Assembly (NCBI GenBank): GCA_913055195.1
Contig: CAJXJU010000082.1
Coordinates: 1 to 6,164 of the forward strand
DNA length: 6,164 nucleotides
Direction: 5' to 3'
From: an uncultured Desulfohalobiaceae bacterium
GTDB lineage: Bacteria > Desulfobacterota > Desulfovibrionia > Desulfovibrionales > Desulfonatronovibrionaceae
Shown: one piece after another, positions 1 through 6,063 of the stretch
Numbering within the stretch: position 1 is the first letter of the stretch
How the letters are laid out: each line of letters opens with the position of its first letter
Program-made: the position numbers and the translations under genes
Notes under the pieces: generated by a model
What the model was told of the DNA's origin: nothing
The model's input: the letters and a program-made list of their open reading frames with translations, nothing else
Database searches by the model: none

Positions 1-16
1 TTTCGGAGTTCCGAAA
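1..16. repeat. Short palindrome (7-bp arms, 2-nt centre) at the left edge
   Basis: TTTCGGA and TCCGAAA are exact reverse complements separated by GT. The right arm resembles the TCCGAA unit of the heptad array that follows, so this looks like two repeat units facing each other. It touches the window edge and may be part of a longer element. No function can be assigned; it could be a hairpin, or repeat debris. Confidence 0.5.
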
Positions 17-25
17 GTTGAGAAA

Positions 26-59
26 TTCGAAATTCGAATATCGAAATCCGAAACCCGAT
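26..59. repeat. Heptanucleotide array of TTCGAA-type units
   Basis: Units begin every 7 bases at 26, 33, 40, 47 and 54: TTCGAA, TTCGAA, ATCGAA, TCCGAA, CCCGAT, each followed by one A or T (C after the last). CG-centred core bases are kept while the first positions drift. Short 7-nt tandem repeats of this kind occur between genes in several bacterial lineages and are usually non-coding. The 12-mer TCGAAATCCGAA at 41-52 recurs exactly at 6114-6125 near the other end of the window. It lies upstream of the operon and probably upstream of its promoter. Confidence 0.75.
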
Positions 60-70
60 CACTTAAAACA

Positions 71-137
71 AAGTTCAACAGTTGTTGATTAAGTTCAGTT
101 TTCCCGATTTACTTTAGGTGTTTGGTAAACGTTGAAC
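71..137 (+). promoter_or_regulatory. Candidate promoter/operator region of the Usp-kinase-regulator operon
   Basis: Several small signals cluster here. TCAACA (75-80) and TGTTGA (83-88) form a dyad with a 2-nt centre. AAGTTCA occurs at 71-77 and again at 91-97, exactly 20 bases apart. GTTCAAC at 73-79 has its exact reverse complement at 131-137. A weak sigma-70 pair, TTGATT (85-90) and TTTACT (108-113) with a 17-nt spacer, matches 4 of 6 bases in each box. I saw no sigma-54 -24/-12 match. Each signal is short enough to be chance; their density in a 67-base stretch just ahead of an operon is the argument for regulation. Confidence 0.35.
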
Positions 138-147
138 ATTATTTTGT

Positions 148-152
148 GGAGG
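148..152 (+). promoter_or_regulatory. Ribosome binding site that fixes the first gene's start
   Basis: GGAGG lies 6 bases ahead of the ATG at 159. The reading frame is open back to a TTG at 132, but that TTG has no purine-rich site ahead of it and would put this Shine-Dalgarno sequence inside the gene. The ATG at 159 is therefore the better start. Confidence 0.85.
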
Positions 153-158
153 ATAAAG

Positions 159-965
159 ATGGATGTTTTACTGAGTGTTGATAACAATCTGGCTTCCAGT
201 ATTGCTTTGCGTTATATGTGCAGACAGGCGCGTGTAATCCCTATGACGATCCAGCCAATTCATGTTCAGCATCCTGTGCAGAAGCATTACCCTTTGGGTT
301 CAGGATGGGTCAGGCATACATGGGAAGATTGTATCACAATGTTAAGCGCTGATGAAATAAATACTTTTGTTTATAGTGAAAGCGAGAGATGCGATGGACT
401 TATAAAACCAAAAGTTGTTCTTGGAGATAAAACAGAGGAAGTACTAAAGGAACTGGATGCAGGATTTTATGATCTTTATGTTGAAGGAATGTTGTTGAGG
501 CATGAAGTTAACAGGTTTTATTCTTTATTAAAAGATAGATTATTTAAAAAAATTCAATGTCCTATTTTAATAGTAAAAAATTTAGTACAGTTTAATTCGG
601 TAGTATTACTTGTCAATGATGACATTGACGTGGAATATATGATGTCTTTTTATTTAAAATTATATGCCGAAGCAGATATACCTGTATTCGTGGTGTATTA
701 TTCTGCTAAGAGCTATGAAGAGGCAATCTTAAGAGAAGTGGATCAGTGCCCTTCATGTCTGGGAAAGGCCAGGGACTTGTTGTCGGCTGGCGGGAGGTCG
801 CCTGACAAGCTGATGATAGCTGAGGGGAGGTCTGAAGGAATAGCTGAAAAGTTAAAAGGTTCAGGACTGGTAATATCTACCTTTAGACGCGACAAGGGGG
901 TAAGGAATTCTCTTATAGATATTGTTGCTCAAACGACGTCTCCTATTTTGCTTTTTTGGAATTGA
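159..965 (+). CDS. Tandem-domain universal stress protein-like protein (first gene of operon)
   Basis: This 268-residue protein looks like two Usp-fold domains in tandem, about residues 1-141 and 146-268. Each begins with a hydrophobic strand ending in an acidic pocket (MDVLLSVDNN; SVVLLVNDD) and ends with the typical final strand (CPILIVKN at 134-141; SPILLFWN at 261-268). The family is cytoplasmic, and many members bind ATP through a Gly-rich loop before the last strand. That loop is not recognisable in either half, so nucleotide binding is doubtful and a protein-binding or adaptor role is more likely (inference). Domain 2 contains a CPSC pair (C197, C200) that could be redox-active or metal-binding. 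The ATG at 159 is chosen over an upstream TTG because of a GGAGG site. It lies 50 bases ahead of a second Usp-type gene. The Usp assignment rests on fold-like pattern and length, not on a strong motif. Confidence 0.75.
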   Translation: MDVLLSVDNNLASSIALRYMCRQARVIPMTIQPIHVQHPVQKHYPLGSGWVRHTWEDCITMLSADEINTFVYSESERCDGLIKPKVVLGDKTEEVLKELDAGFYDLYVEGMLLRHEVNRFYSLLKDRLFKKIQCPILIVKNLVQFNSVVLLVNDDIDVEYMMSFYLKLYAEADIPVFVVYYSAKSYEEAILREVDQCPSCLGKARDLLSAGGRSPDKLMIAEGRSEGIAEKLKGSGLVISTFRRDKGVRNSLIDIVAQTTSPILLFWN

Positions 966-1015
966 TATGTGTATCATCATCGTTTAACATTAACATTTTT
1001 AACAGGAGATAGATA

Positions 1016-1870
1016 ATGAGAATAATGCTTGCTGTAGATGATAATCCATATAGTTTGGATCTTGTTAAGGAAGTAAGCAAAATTATTTTTAATACATGGG
1101 CTGATATTATTATCTTAGGCATTGATACACGCAATAATGCTAATTTAGGTCAACCGCAGGATTTGATGAAGTTATTATTAGACTATAGAGCTATATTGCT
1201 ATCCGCTTATAAGGAAGATGATGAATGTCCTTATTCACGTAATCGTATAGAAAAAATTGTCGAAAAAAAGCAAGGAGTTTATGAAGGATATGTGGAAGGA
1301 GGACTAAAAGAATGTAAACTCATTGTTCGTAGCGGTATTCCTCATAAGGAAATTTTACAACAAGCAAATGAAGATGAAACAGATTTGATAATACTTGGTT
1401 GCAATAAAAAAAGTAGTTGCCAATGGGATGAACAAGATGTTCCTCTTAAAGTAGTTAACAATGCTTTATGTTCTGTGTTAGTTGTTAAAGAAAATAAATC
1501 TCCTGAAAATATTGTTTGTTGTCTGGATCATGATAAGATTAGTCAAAACTCATTGGAATTGATTAATCAGATGGCAACAGTATATAATGCTGAATTAAAA
1601 CTGGTTGGGATATCAAACGGTGATGTGCTTAGCTTAAAGGTTGAAAAAACTATGCAGCAACTTTTTGACTATTATACTCATCGTAATATTACTTCCTGGT
1701 TGGAAGTAGTTGACAGATCAATACTTTTTGCTTTTATCAATCAGGCAGCTCAACAGGATCTGGTTGCGTTATGGATTGGGGAAAATTCTTTTTTAAACCG
1801 TATTTTTCCACATGAGCGTGTTAGTCATCTATTAAAGAATTCGCATTCGTCATTACTTTTTTTGAGATGA
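1016..1870 (+). CDS. Tandem-domain universal stress protein (UspA family)
   Basis: This 284-residue protein has two Usp domains. Domain 1 (about 1-157) shows the clearer signature: the MRIMLAVDDN opening strand, the GIPHKEILQQANEDETDLIILG segment (two parts, about 107-128) and the closing strand CSVLVVKEN. Domain 2 (about 163-284) starts ENIVCCLDHD and ends SSLLFLR. The ATP loop normally reads G-x2-G-x9-G-S/T. Here, after LG at 127-128, the loop runs CNKKSSCQWDEQDVPLK, so the second Gly and the Gly-Ser are gone, which points to a member that does not bind ATP canonically. Domain 2 keeps a partial loop (GENSFLNRIF, from residue 255). AGGAG sits 7 bases ahead of the ATG. The gene before it is also Usp-like and a sensor kinase follows after 54 bases, so a role as partner or output of that signalling pair is reasonable, but inferred. 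Confidence 0.88.
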   Translation: MRIMLAVDDNPYSLDLVKEVSKIIFNTWADIIILGIDTRNNANLGQPQDLMKLLLDYRAILLSAYKEDDECPYSRNRIEKIVEKKQGVYEGYVEGGLKECKLIVRSGIPHKEILQQANEDETDLIILGCNKKSSCQWDEQDVPLKVVNNALCSVLVVKENKSPENIVCCLDHDKISQNSLELINQMATVYNAELKLVGISNGDVLSLKVEKTMQQLFDYYTHRNITSWLEVVDRSILFAFINQAAQQDLVALWIGENSFLNRIFPHERVSHLLKNSHSSLLFLR

Positions 1871-1882
1871 TATTTCTTGCGC

Positions 1883-1898
1883 ATATCACGTTTGATAT
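1883..1898. other. Small dyad in the gap between the second Usp gene and the kinase
   Basis: ATATCA (1883-1888) and TGATAT (1893-1898) are exact inverted copies around CGTT. The stem is only 6 bp and AT-rich, so as RNA it would be weak; it could be a protein site or chance. The rest of the 54-base gap holds only the kinase's AAGGA site at 1911-1915. Confidence 0.25.
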
Positions 1899-1924
1899 TC
1901 CTTTCTCAATAAGGATAATATATA

Positions 1925-3331
1925 ATGGAATCATTAAGGAATAAGATCATTATCTTTACTATTCTGGCAATTATATTTTTGTTATTACATTTAGTTAGTT
2001 ATATTCATAATATTAATGTTTTTAAAAAGGAGTTAAATACTCTTGAAGATGCCCATGATTTTATGGAAGACGTTCTGGAATTACGGAGATATGAAAAAAA
2101 TTTTGTATTTAGAATTGACTCTAAGGATATAGAGGAGGTTTTAGATTATTTAAAAAAGATTAAAAAGAAAATCAATCTAATTACCTCCAATCTGGAGATG
2201 ATTGATGATGAAAAAGTTAAGGCTTTTCATAATGATTTAATGAATTATGAGCATTTGATTAATTTGGCCAGAGAACGCAAAGAGTTTCGATTTAATGAAA
2301 TAAGGCGTTATGGTCAAAATATGGTGATGATAGCCCAAAATATTTTAGATATCAGCAAAAGCTATATCGATCGTAGATTGAATAAAATTTTAATTATCCC
2401 TACAATAGTTGTATTTTTATTTGGTTTGATTCTAATCGTCCTTTTGATTATTTTAGCCGTTATTATTTTAAGACAAATGGCATTTATACAGAAGGCAACA
2501 AAGAAAATTGCTCAAGGAGATTTTTCCTATATTCCTGTTAAAAGCCACTCTTTTGCTTTAATTGTTGAGGCATTTAACCGTATGATAAAAGAGTTGGAGT
2601 TAAGACAGGAGCAATTGCTTCAGGAGAGAAAATTGGCAGCCGTAGGTACTTTAACATCCGGGATTGCGCATGAGTTAAATAATCCATTGAATAATATTTC
2701 TTTGACCGTTGAATCCCTTATTGAAGAATTGGATGAATTAAATAAAGAAGAATCTATAGAGATGCTTCACGAAGTGCTGGGGGAGGTGGAACGGGCAAGT
2801 TCTGTGGTGAAAAATTTACTGGAGTTTTCTCGGCGAAAAAAATCGCAAGCATTTGAATTGATAGACCTGGCTGACATAATTGATGCTACTATCAGACTTG
2901 TGCAGAATCAATTGACGCTTTCAAATATCAGGCTTAAAAAACATATTCCTGAGAATATACCAAAAATCAATGGTAATTCGGATAGTTTGAAACAGGTTTT
3001 TGTTAATTTGTTTTTTAATGCTATCCAGGCTATGCCTGAAGGCGGCTCTTTAACTGTTGTTGTTTCTCAAGGTGCCAGGGGTTTTGTTAGTGTCCAGGTT
3101 GCGGACACAGGAGTGGGAATCCCGCAGGATGTGATGGATCGTATTTTTGATCCTTTTTATACGACAAAACCTGTTGGCATCGGGACAGGACTGGGATTGT
3201 CTATTGTGTATGGTATTGTAAAAAAGCATGGTGGCCACATAGAAGTTCAGAGTGAACAGGGAAAGGGCACAACCTTCACTGTTTTCTTACCTGCTGTGGA
3301 TGAAGGCAGAAGGATGAAGGGGGAAGGATGA
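1925..3331 (+). CDS. Membrane-bound sensor histidine kinase (NtrB-like, HAMP-containing)
   Basis: This 468-residue kinase should sit in the inner membrane and autophosphorylate on His before passing phosphate to a response regulator. In order: TM helix about 8-26; a helical extracytoplasmic domain about 27-154 with the segment LRRYEKNFVFR (53-63), a pattern seen in helical-bundle sensor domains of chemoreceptors and kinases; TM2 about 155-182; HAMP about 183-235; H-box GIAHELNNPL with catalytic H249; N-box around N361-N365; G1 DTGVGIP (394-400); F-box FDPFYTTKP (408-416); G2 GTGLGLS (420-426). All catalytic motifs look intact. AAGGA at 1911-1915 lies 9 bases ahead of the ATG. The catalytic domain ends near residue 456. 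The last dozen codons run into the heptad array, giving a tail that ends MKGEG. The next gene, an NtrC-type regulator, is its likely partner. The ligand cannot be read from the sequence. Confidence 0.95.
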   Translation: MESLRNKIIIFTILAIIFLLLHLVSYIHNINVFKKELNTLEDAHDFMEDVLELRRYEKNFVFRIDSKDIEEVLDYLKKIKKKINLITSNLEMIDDEKVKAFHNDLMNYEHLINLARERKEFRFNEIRRYGQNMVMIAQNILDISKSYIDRRLNKILIIPTIVVFLFGLILIVLLIILAVIILRQMAFIQKATKKIAQGDFSYIPVKSHSFALIVEAFNRMIKELELRQEQLLQERKLAAVGTLTSGIAHELNNPLNNISLTVESLIEELDELNKEESIEMLHEVLGEVERASSVVKNLLEFSRRKKSQAFELIDLADIIDATIRLVQNQLTLSNIRLKKHIPENIPKINGNSDSLKQVFVNLFFNAIQAMPEGGSLTVVVSQGARGFVSVQVADTGVGIPQDVMDRIFDPFYTTKPVGIGTGLGLSIVYGIVKKHGGHIEVQSEQGKGTTFTVFLPAVDEGRRMKGEG

Positions 3332-3398
3332 AGGGGGAAGGATGAAGGTTGAAGGAGGAAGGGTGAAGGAGGAAGGGTGAAGGAGGAAGGATGAAGGA
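3301..3398 (+). repeat. Purine-rich heptanucleotide minisatellite at the kinase/regulator junction
   Basis: Fourteen consecutive 7-nt units of the form (T/G/A)GAAGG(A/G/T/C), equally seven 14-nt units starting at 3301, 3315, 3329, 3343, 3357, 3371 and 3385. Units 2 and 3 are identical (TGAAGGGGGAAGGA), as are units 5 and 6 (GGAAGGGTGAAGGA), which suggests recent duplication. One strand is purine except for scattered T and a single C at 3307. The array holds the kinase's last codons, its stop, the whole 59-base gap, and the regulator's ribosome binding site and start. Purine-rich repeats can slip during replication, so copy number may vary between strains. Each unit carries Shine-Dalgarno-like GGAAGG or GGAGG. 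Confidence 0.93.
3328..3394 (+). other. Chain of overlapping mini-ORFs linking kinase stop to regulator start
   Basis: Read directly: the kinase stop TGA (3329-3331) overlaps ATG 3328. That frame encodes MKGEG and stops at TGA 3343, which overlaps ATG 3342. That frame encodes MKVEGGRVKEEG and stops at TGA 3378, which overlaps GTG 3377. That frame encodes five codons ending KEEG and stops at TGA 3392, which overlaps ATG 3391, the regulator start. Each stop-start overlap is preceded within a few bases by GGAAGG-type sequence. The mini-peptides need no function of their own; the chain is the predicted feature, a path for ribosome termination and reinitiation. That ribosomes use it is inference. 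Confidence 0.55.
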
Positions 3399-4764
3399 TG
3401 AAAAGGAATTGAATAAAAGTAATATACCTTTTCATATTGCACTTGTGGATGATGAAACAATTTTTTGTAAGAGGATACGTAATTTTTTATTAAAAAGATC
3501 ATATTCTATTGATACATTTTTAACAGGTGCGGATTTTTTACACGCTACTTCTTCCAGGGTATTTGATTTAGTTTTTCTGGATTTGAAGTTGCCTGATATA
3601 AATGGACTTAAGATTTTTGAGTATTTGAGGCGAGTACATCCCGAAACAAATGTAGTTATTATTACAGGATATGGTAGCATTGATTCTGCTGTTCGAGCAA
3701 TTAAAGAAGGAGCAGTTAATTATTTATGTAAACCTGTTCGTCTGAATGATATTTTATCGATTGTATCTTCTATTAAAGAAAAGGTTATTCTGCGTAAAAA
3801 TAACAAATTGCTTCAAGAATCATTGAAGAAAAATAATATTCTGGATGGCTTTATAGCCTGTTGCGCGGACATGCAGAATCTTATGGCTACAATAAAGAAG
3901 GTTGCGCCTTTAAATTGTACTGTATTGTTGCAGGGAGATACAGGTACTGGTAAAAGAATGGTGGCGCAGGCTATTCATGAATTAAGCGACCGAAAGGATA
4001 AGAAATTCGTATCTTTTAATTGCGGCGCTTTTGCTGAGGAATTAATTGCCAATGAGCTTTTTGGCCATGAAAAGGGAGCATTTACAGGCGCTTCGGGTCC
4101 AAAATCCGGTTTGTTTGAGACGGCAGACGAGGGTACTGTATTTCTGGATGAAATAGGTGAGATGCCGCTTTCTATGCAGGTGAAACTTTTGCATGTGATA
4201 GAGGAAAAGCGCATCTTGCGTCTGGGTTCAGTGAAACCTATTGAACTGGATATAAGAATTATAGCGGCAACTAATCGGGATTTGAAAAAAATGGTTCAGG
4301 AGGGGAGTTTCAGGGAAGATTTATTTTTCAGGTTAAATGTGGTGACAATATCTTTGCCCAGATTGACCGACAGAAAAGATGATATCCCTCTGCTGATTGC
4401 GCATTTTATAGATAAATATAATAGACAGTTTTCCAAAAGTGTAGCTTCAATCTCTCCGGAGGCCCTTAACATTTTAATGCATTATGATTTTCCTGGCAAT
4501 GTGAGGGAACTTGAAAATATAATTCAGCGTGCAATTGCTTTAAGTGATACAGATGTAATAAGGCCGGAACATTTACCTGCTGATATTCAGCATTTTTCTT
4601 TTGAAAGCGTTGATGCTACTTCATTGATGTCTCTGGAGGAGATGGAAAAGCGCCATATTGCCAGGGTACTTGAACTTACAGGTTATGACCGTCAAATGAC
4701 ATCCGCAATTTTGGGTCTTCCACGAACTACATTATGGAGGAAAATGAAAAAATATGGACTTTAA
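3391..4764 (+). CDS. NtrC-family response regulator, sigma-54-dependent transcriptional activator
   Basis: This 457-residue cytoplasmic regulator has three domains. The receiver (about 14-130) has acidic D20/D21, phospho-acceptor D64 (VFLDLKLPD), T92 and K114. The AAA+ sigma-54 interaction domain (about 152-390) has Walker A GDTGTGK (182-188), GAFTGA (229-234), which contacts sigma-54, Walker B FLDEIGEMP with D253/E254, and likely arginine fingers around R308/R314. The Fis-type helix-turn-helix is at about 415-457 (LTGYDRQMTSAILGLPRTTL region). All activity residues are present, so it should hydrolyse ATP to open sigma-54 promoters. Walker A has Asp where GESGTGK is usual and is followed by RM, a mild variation. 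Start: ATG 3391 follows AGGAGG (3381-3386) with 4 bases between; the frame is closed upstream by TGA at 3364, and ATG 3398 is out of frame. Its partner is probably the kinase just upstream. No sigma-54 promoter was found here, so its targets lie elsewhere. Confidence 0.96.
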   Translation: MKDEKELNKSNIPFHIALVDDETIFCKRIRNFLLKRSYSIDTFLTGADFLHATSSRVFDLVFLDLKLPDINGLKIFEYLRRVHPETNVVIITGYGSIDSAVRAIKEGAVNYLCKPVRLNDILSIVSSIKEKVILRKNNKLLQESLKKNNILDGFIACCADMQNLMATIKKVAPLNCTVLLQGDTGTGKRMVAQAIHELSDRKDKKFVSFNCGAFAEELIANELFGHEKGAFTGASGPKSGLFETADEGTVFLDEIGEMPLSMQVKLLHVIEEKRILRLGSVKPIELDIRIIAATNRDLKKMVQEGSFREDLFFRLNVVTISLPRLTDRKDDIPLLIAHFIDKYNRQFSKSVASISPEALNILMHYDFPGNVRELENIIQRAIALSDTDVIRPEHLPADIQHFSFESVDATSLMSLEEMEKRHIARVLELTGYDRQMTSAILGLPRTTLWRKMKKYGL

Positions 4765-4801
4765 GATTCGCCTGCAAAAAGTTCCTTTTTACAGGCGAAT
4801 C
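4765..4801. terminator. Shared hairpin terminator between convergent genes
   Basis: GATTCGCCTG (4765-4774) pairs with CAGGCGAATC (4792-4801), then one C/A mismatch, then AAAAAG (4776-4781) with CTTTTT (4785-4790) around a TTC loop: 16 of 17 pairs. It starts directly after the regulator's TAA (4762-4764). On the - strand it covers the last three codons and stop of the ATPase gene, so one element serves both converging transcripts. A run of six T lies 10 bases beyond it on the + strand, and another T run lies about 10 bases beyond on the - strand. The U tracts are not immediately adjacent, so termination efficiency is uncertain. Confidence 0.72.
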
Positions 4802-6015
4802 AGAGAAGCTATTTTTTCCGCCTCAAAATGCAGTGAAAAGAGAATATCAGAATTTTTGATTTTTATAGAATCCTGGATGGTTGTATTAAATATAATGCCT
4901 TTTGCAGGATTGTATTTTTCAAGATAGTTGCGAAAAGATTTCGATGGATAAGGTTTTGATAGGCGGGATTTGATTTCTATTGGCAAGGTATCATTGATGA
5001 TAAAATCTACTTCTGCTCCGCTTTTGCTTCTATAATATTTGATAGTTTGATCTTTTTCATAAAATGCTTTGAAAATATAATTTTCATAAATCGCGCCTTT
5101 GTCCATTCTTTCATCAAGTGCTCTGAAATCCCCTATTATGGCATTTCTAATCCCCATATCCATAAAATACACTTTGGGATTTTTGGATATTTCCACTCTT
5201 TTATTAGTAAAAAATGGAGATAAAAGTTTTATTAAAAATAATTTTTCAAAAATAGAAAGAGCCTGTTTGAGCTTTTGATGGGTAAGGCTGCTAATTGCTT
5301 TAAGTTCATTATAGACTATAAGATTGCCTATTTGTAATGATAAGGCTTTAAGGAGTTTATACATCTGGCTTTCATCTGCGATTGATGCAGCATCCTTAAT
5401 ATCTTTTAAAAGATAGATATTAATAATATTTTTTAGGATTTCTTTTTTTTCTTTTTCCGAATTAGCTAGAATTACCCTTGGATATCCTCCATATTTTAAA
5501 TATATCTCCAGATAACGATAAATTTGTTGTCTAATTGTTTTTGAAAATTTATTTTCACTTACAAATAACGTATAAAGCGGATAATCAATTGCGTGTAAAT
5601 ATTCTGTAAAGTTGAACGGATAAAGATGAAATAAAAAAATTCTTCCTGCAAGATACATAACTGCTTCTATGGTCAGATCAATGGTAGATGAACCGCTTAT
5701 GATAATTTTTTTGCCAGGATTGGTATCGTAAATAAATTTTAGTTTTTGCCCACCATTTTTTGCATATTGAAATTCATCAATAAATATAATCTTATATGGC
5801 TCGATATAGAGTTTGATAAAGCTTTTTATGTCCTCGTCAAATAGAATTCTGATTTCAATATCTTCAAATGTCAAAAAGATTGCGTTTTCTTGTTCCGAAT
5901 ACATTTTTTGAAGCAGAGTAGTTTTGCCTACCTGCCGTGAACCCAGAACAGCGATAATTTCCGGGGTTTTTAGATATTGTTTTATTTTGTCTTCCAGATC
6001 TCTTTTTAAGTACAT
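4789..6015 (-). CDS. AAA_14 / DUF4143 family ATPase
   Basis: This 408-residue P-loop ATPase has an N-terminal AAA_14 domain (about 15-140): Walker A GSRQVGKTT (25-33), Walker B IIFIDEFQ with D80/E81, and a sensor-like strand ending SGSS (107-110). A middle region with YGGYPR (175-180) and a helical, winged-helix-like segment (about 215-265) follows. The C-terminal DUF4143 part (about 275-385) carries GAIYENYIFKAF and GAEVDFII...IEIKS, where D337, E347 and K349 match a PD-(D/E)xK nuclease-like core. Length and motif order are normal for the family, whose cellular role is poorly known; members are often scattered, multicopy, stand-alone genes in anaerobes and archaea. CAGGG lies 5 bases ahead of the ATG at 6015. 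It is transcribed against the two-component operon from its own promoter, so no functional link to that operon is implied. Its last codons form part of the shared terminator. Confidence 0.93.
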   Translation of the reverse strand: MYLKRDLEDKIKQYLKTPEIIAVLGSRQVGKTTLLQKMYSEQENAIFLTFEDIEIRILFDEDIKSFIKLYIEPYKIIFIDEFQYAKNGGQKLKFIYDTNPGKKIIISGSSTIDLTIEAVMYLAGRIFLFHLYPFNFTEYLHAIDYPLYTLFVSENKFSKTIRQQIYRYLEIYLKYGGYPRVILANSEKEKKEILKNIINIYLLKDIKDAASIADESQMYKLLKALSLQIGNLIVYNELKAISSLTHQKLKQALSIFEKLFLIKLLSPFFTNKRVEISKNPKVYFMDMGIRNAIIGDFRALDERMDKGAIYENYIFKAFYEKDQTIKYYRSKSGAEVDFIINDTLPIEIKSRLSKPYPSKSFRNYLEKYNPAKGIIFNTTIQDSIKIKNSDILFSLHFEAEKIASLIRL

Positions 6016-6063
6016 TTTAACCCTGCTATTTTTTATTTAGCATAAATTTTAGCAGGGGTAAAA
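6015..6063. promoter_or_regulatory. Candidate operator: inverted repeat spanning promoter and start of the ATPase gene
   Basis: TTTTAACCCTGCTA (6015-6028) and TAGCAGGGGTAAAA (6050-6063) are inverted copies, 13 of 14 bases matching, separated by 21 bases. One arm fills most of the -35/-10 spacer and the other covers the ribosome binding site and touches the start codon. Arm centres are 35 bases apart, between three and three and a half helical turns. Placement across both control elements fits a repressor site. An RNA hairpin would need transcription to begin upstream of the promoter recognised here. Confidence 0.55.

Noticed and set aside
26..59. CRISPR-like array
   Set aside because: Units are 7 bases with no spacers and no cas genes nearby; it is a simple tandem heptad repeat.
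132..158. Upstream TTG start adding nine residues to the first Usp-like protein
   Set aside because: GGAGG at 148-152 is ideally placed for the ATG at 159 and would lie inside the gene if the TTG were used; the extra residues do not look like part of a Usp fold.
984..1004. Three copies of TTAACA before the second Usp gene
   Set aside because: Very short AT-rich words in an AT-rich gap with uneven spacing; not distinguishable from chance.
1921..1926. TATAAT overlapping the kinase start as an internal promoter
   Set aside because: No reasonable -35 box lies 16-18 bases upstream, and transcription would begin inside the gene.
3068..3085. TGGCAC on the - strand inside the kinase gene as a sigma-54 -24 element
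   Set aside because: The required TTGC-type -12 element is missing at the right spacing and the site is inside a coding region on the wrong strand.
3398..3400. Alternative ATG for the response regulator just after 3391
   Set aside because: It is out of frame and meets TGA at its fifth codon, so it cannot start the regulator.
3247..3502. Two - strand reading frames rich in Pro, Ser, Phe and Leu across the kinase/regulator junction
   Set aside because: The periodic PSS/HPS pattern is only the reverse complement of the GAAGG heptad array, overlapping two well-supported + strand genes; no domain and no sensible ribosome site.
6015..6063. RNA hairpin hiding the ATPase ribosome binding site (riboswitch-like)
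   Set aside because: The promoter recognised at 6046-6074 starts transcription near 6039, so the upstream arm would not be in the RNA; a DNA operator is the better reading unless a more distal promoter is shown.
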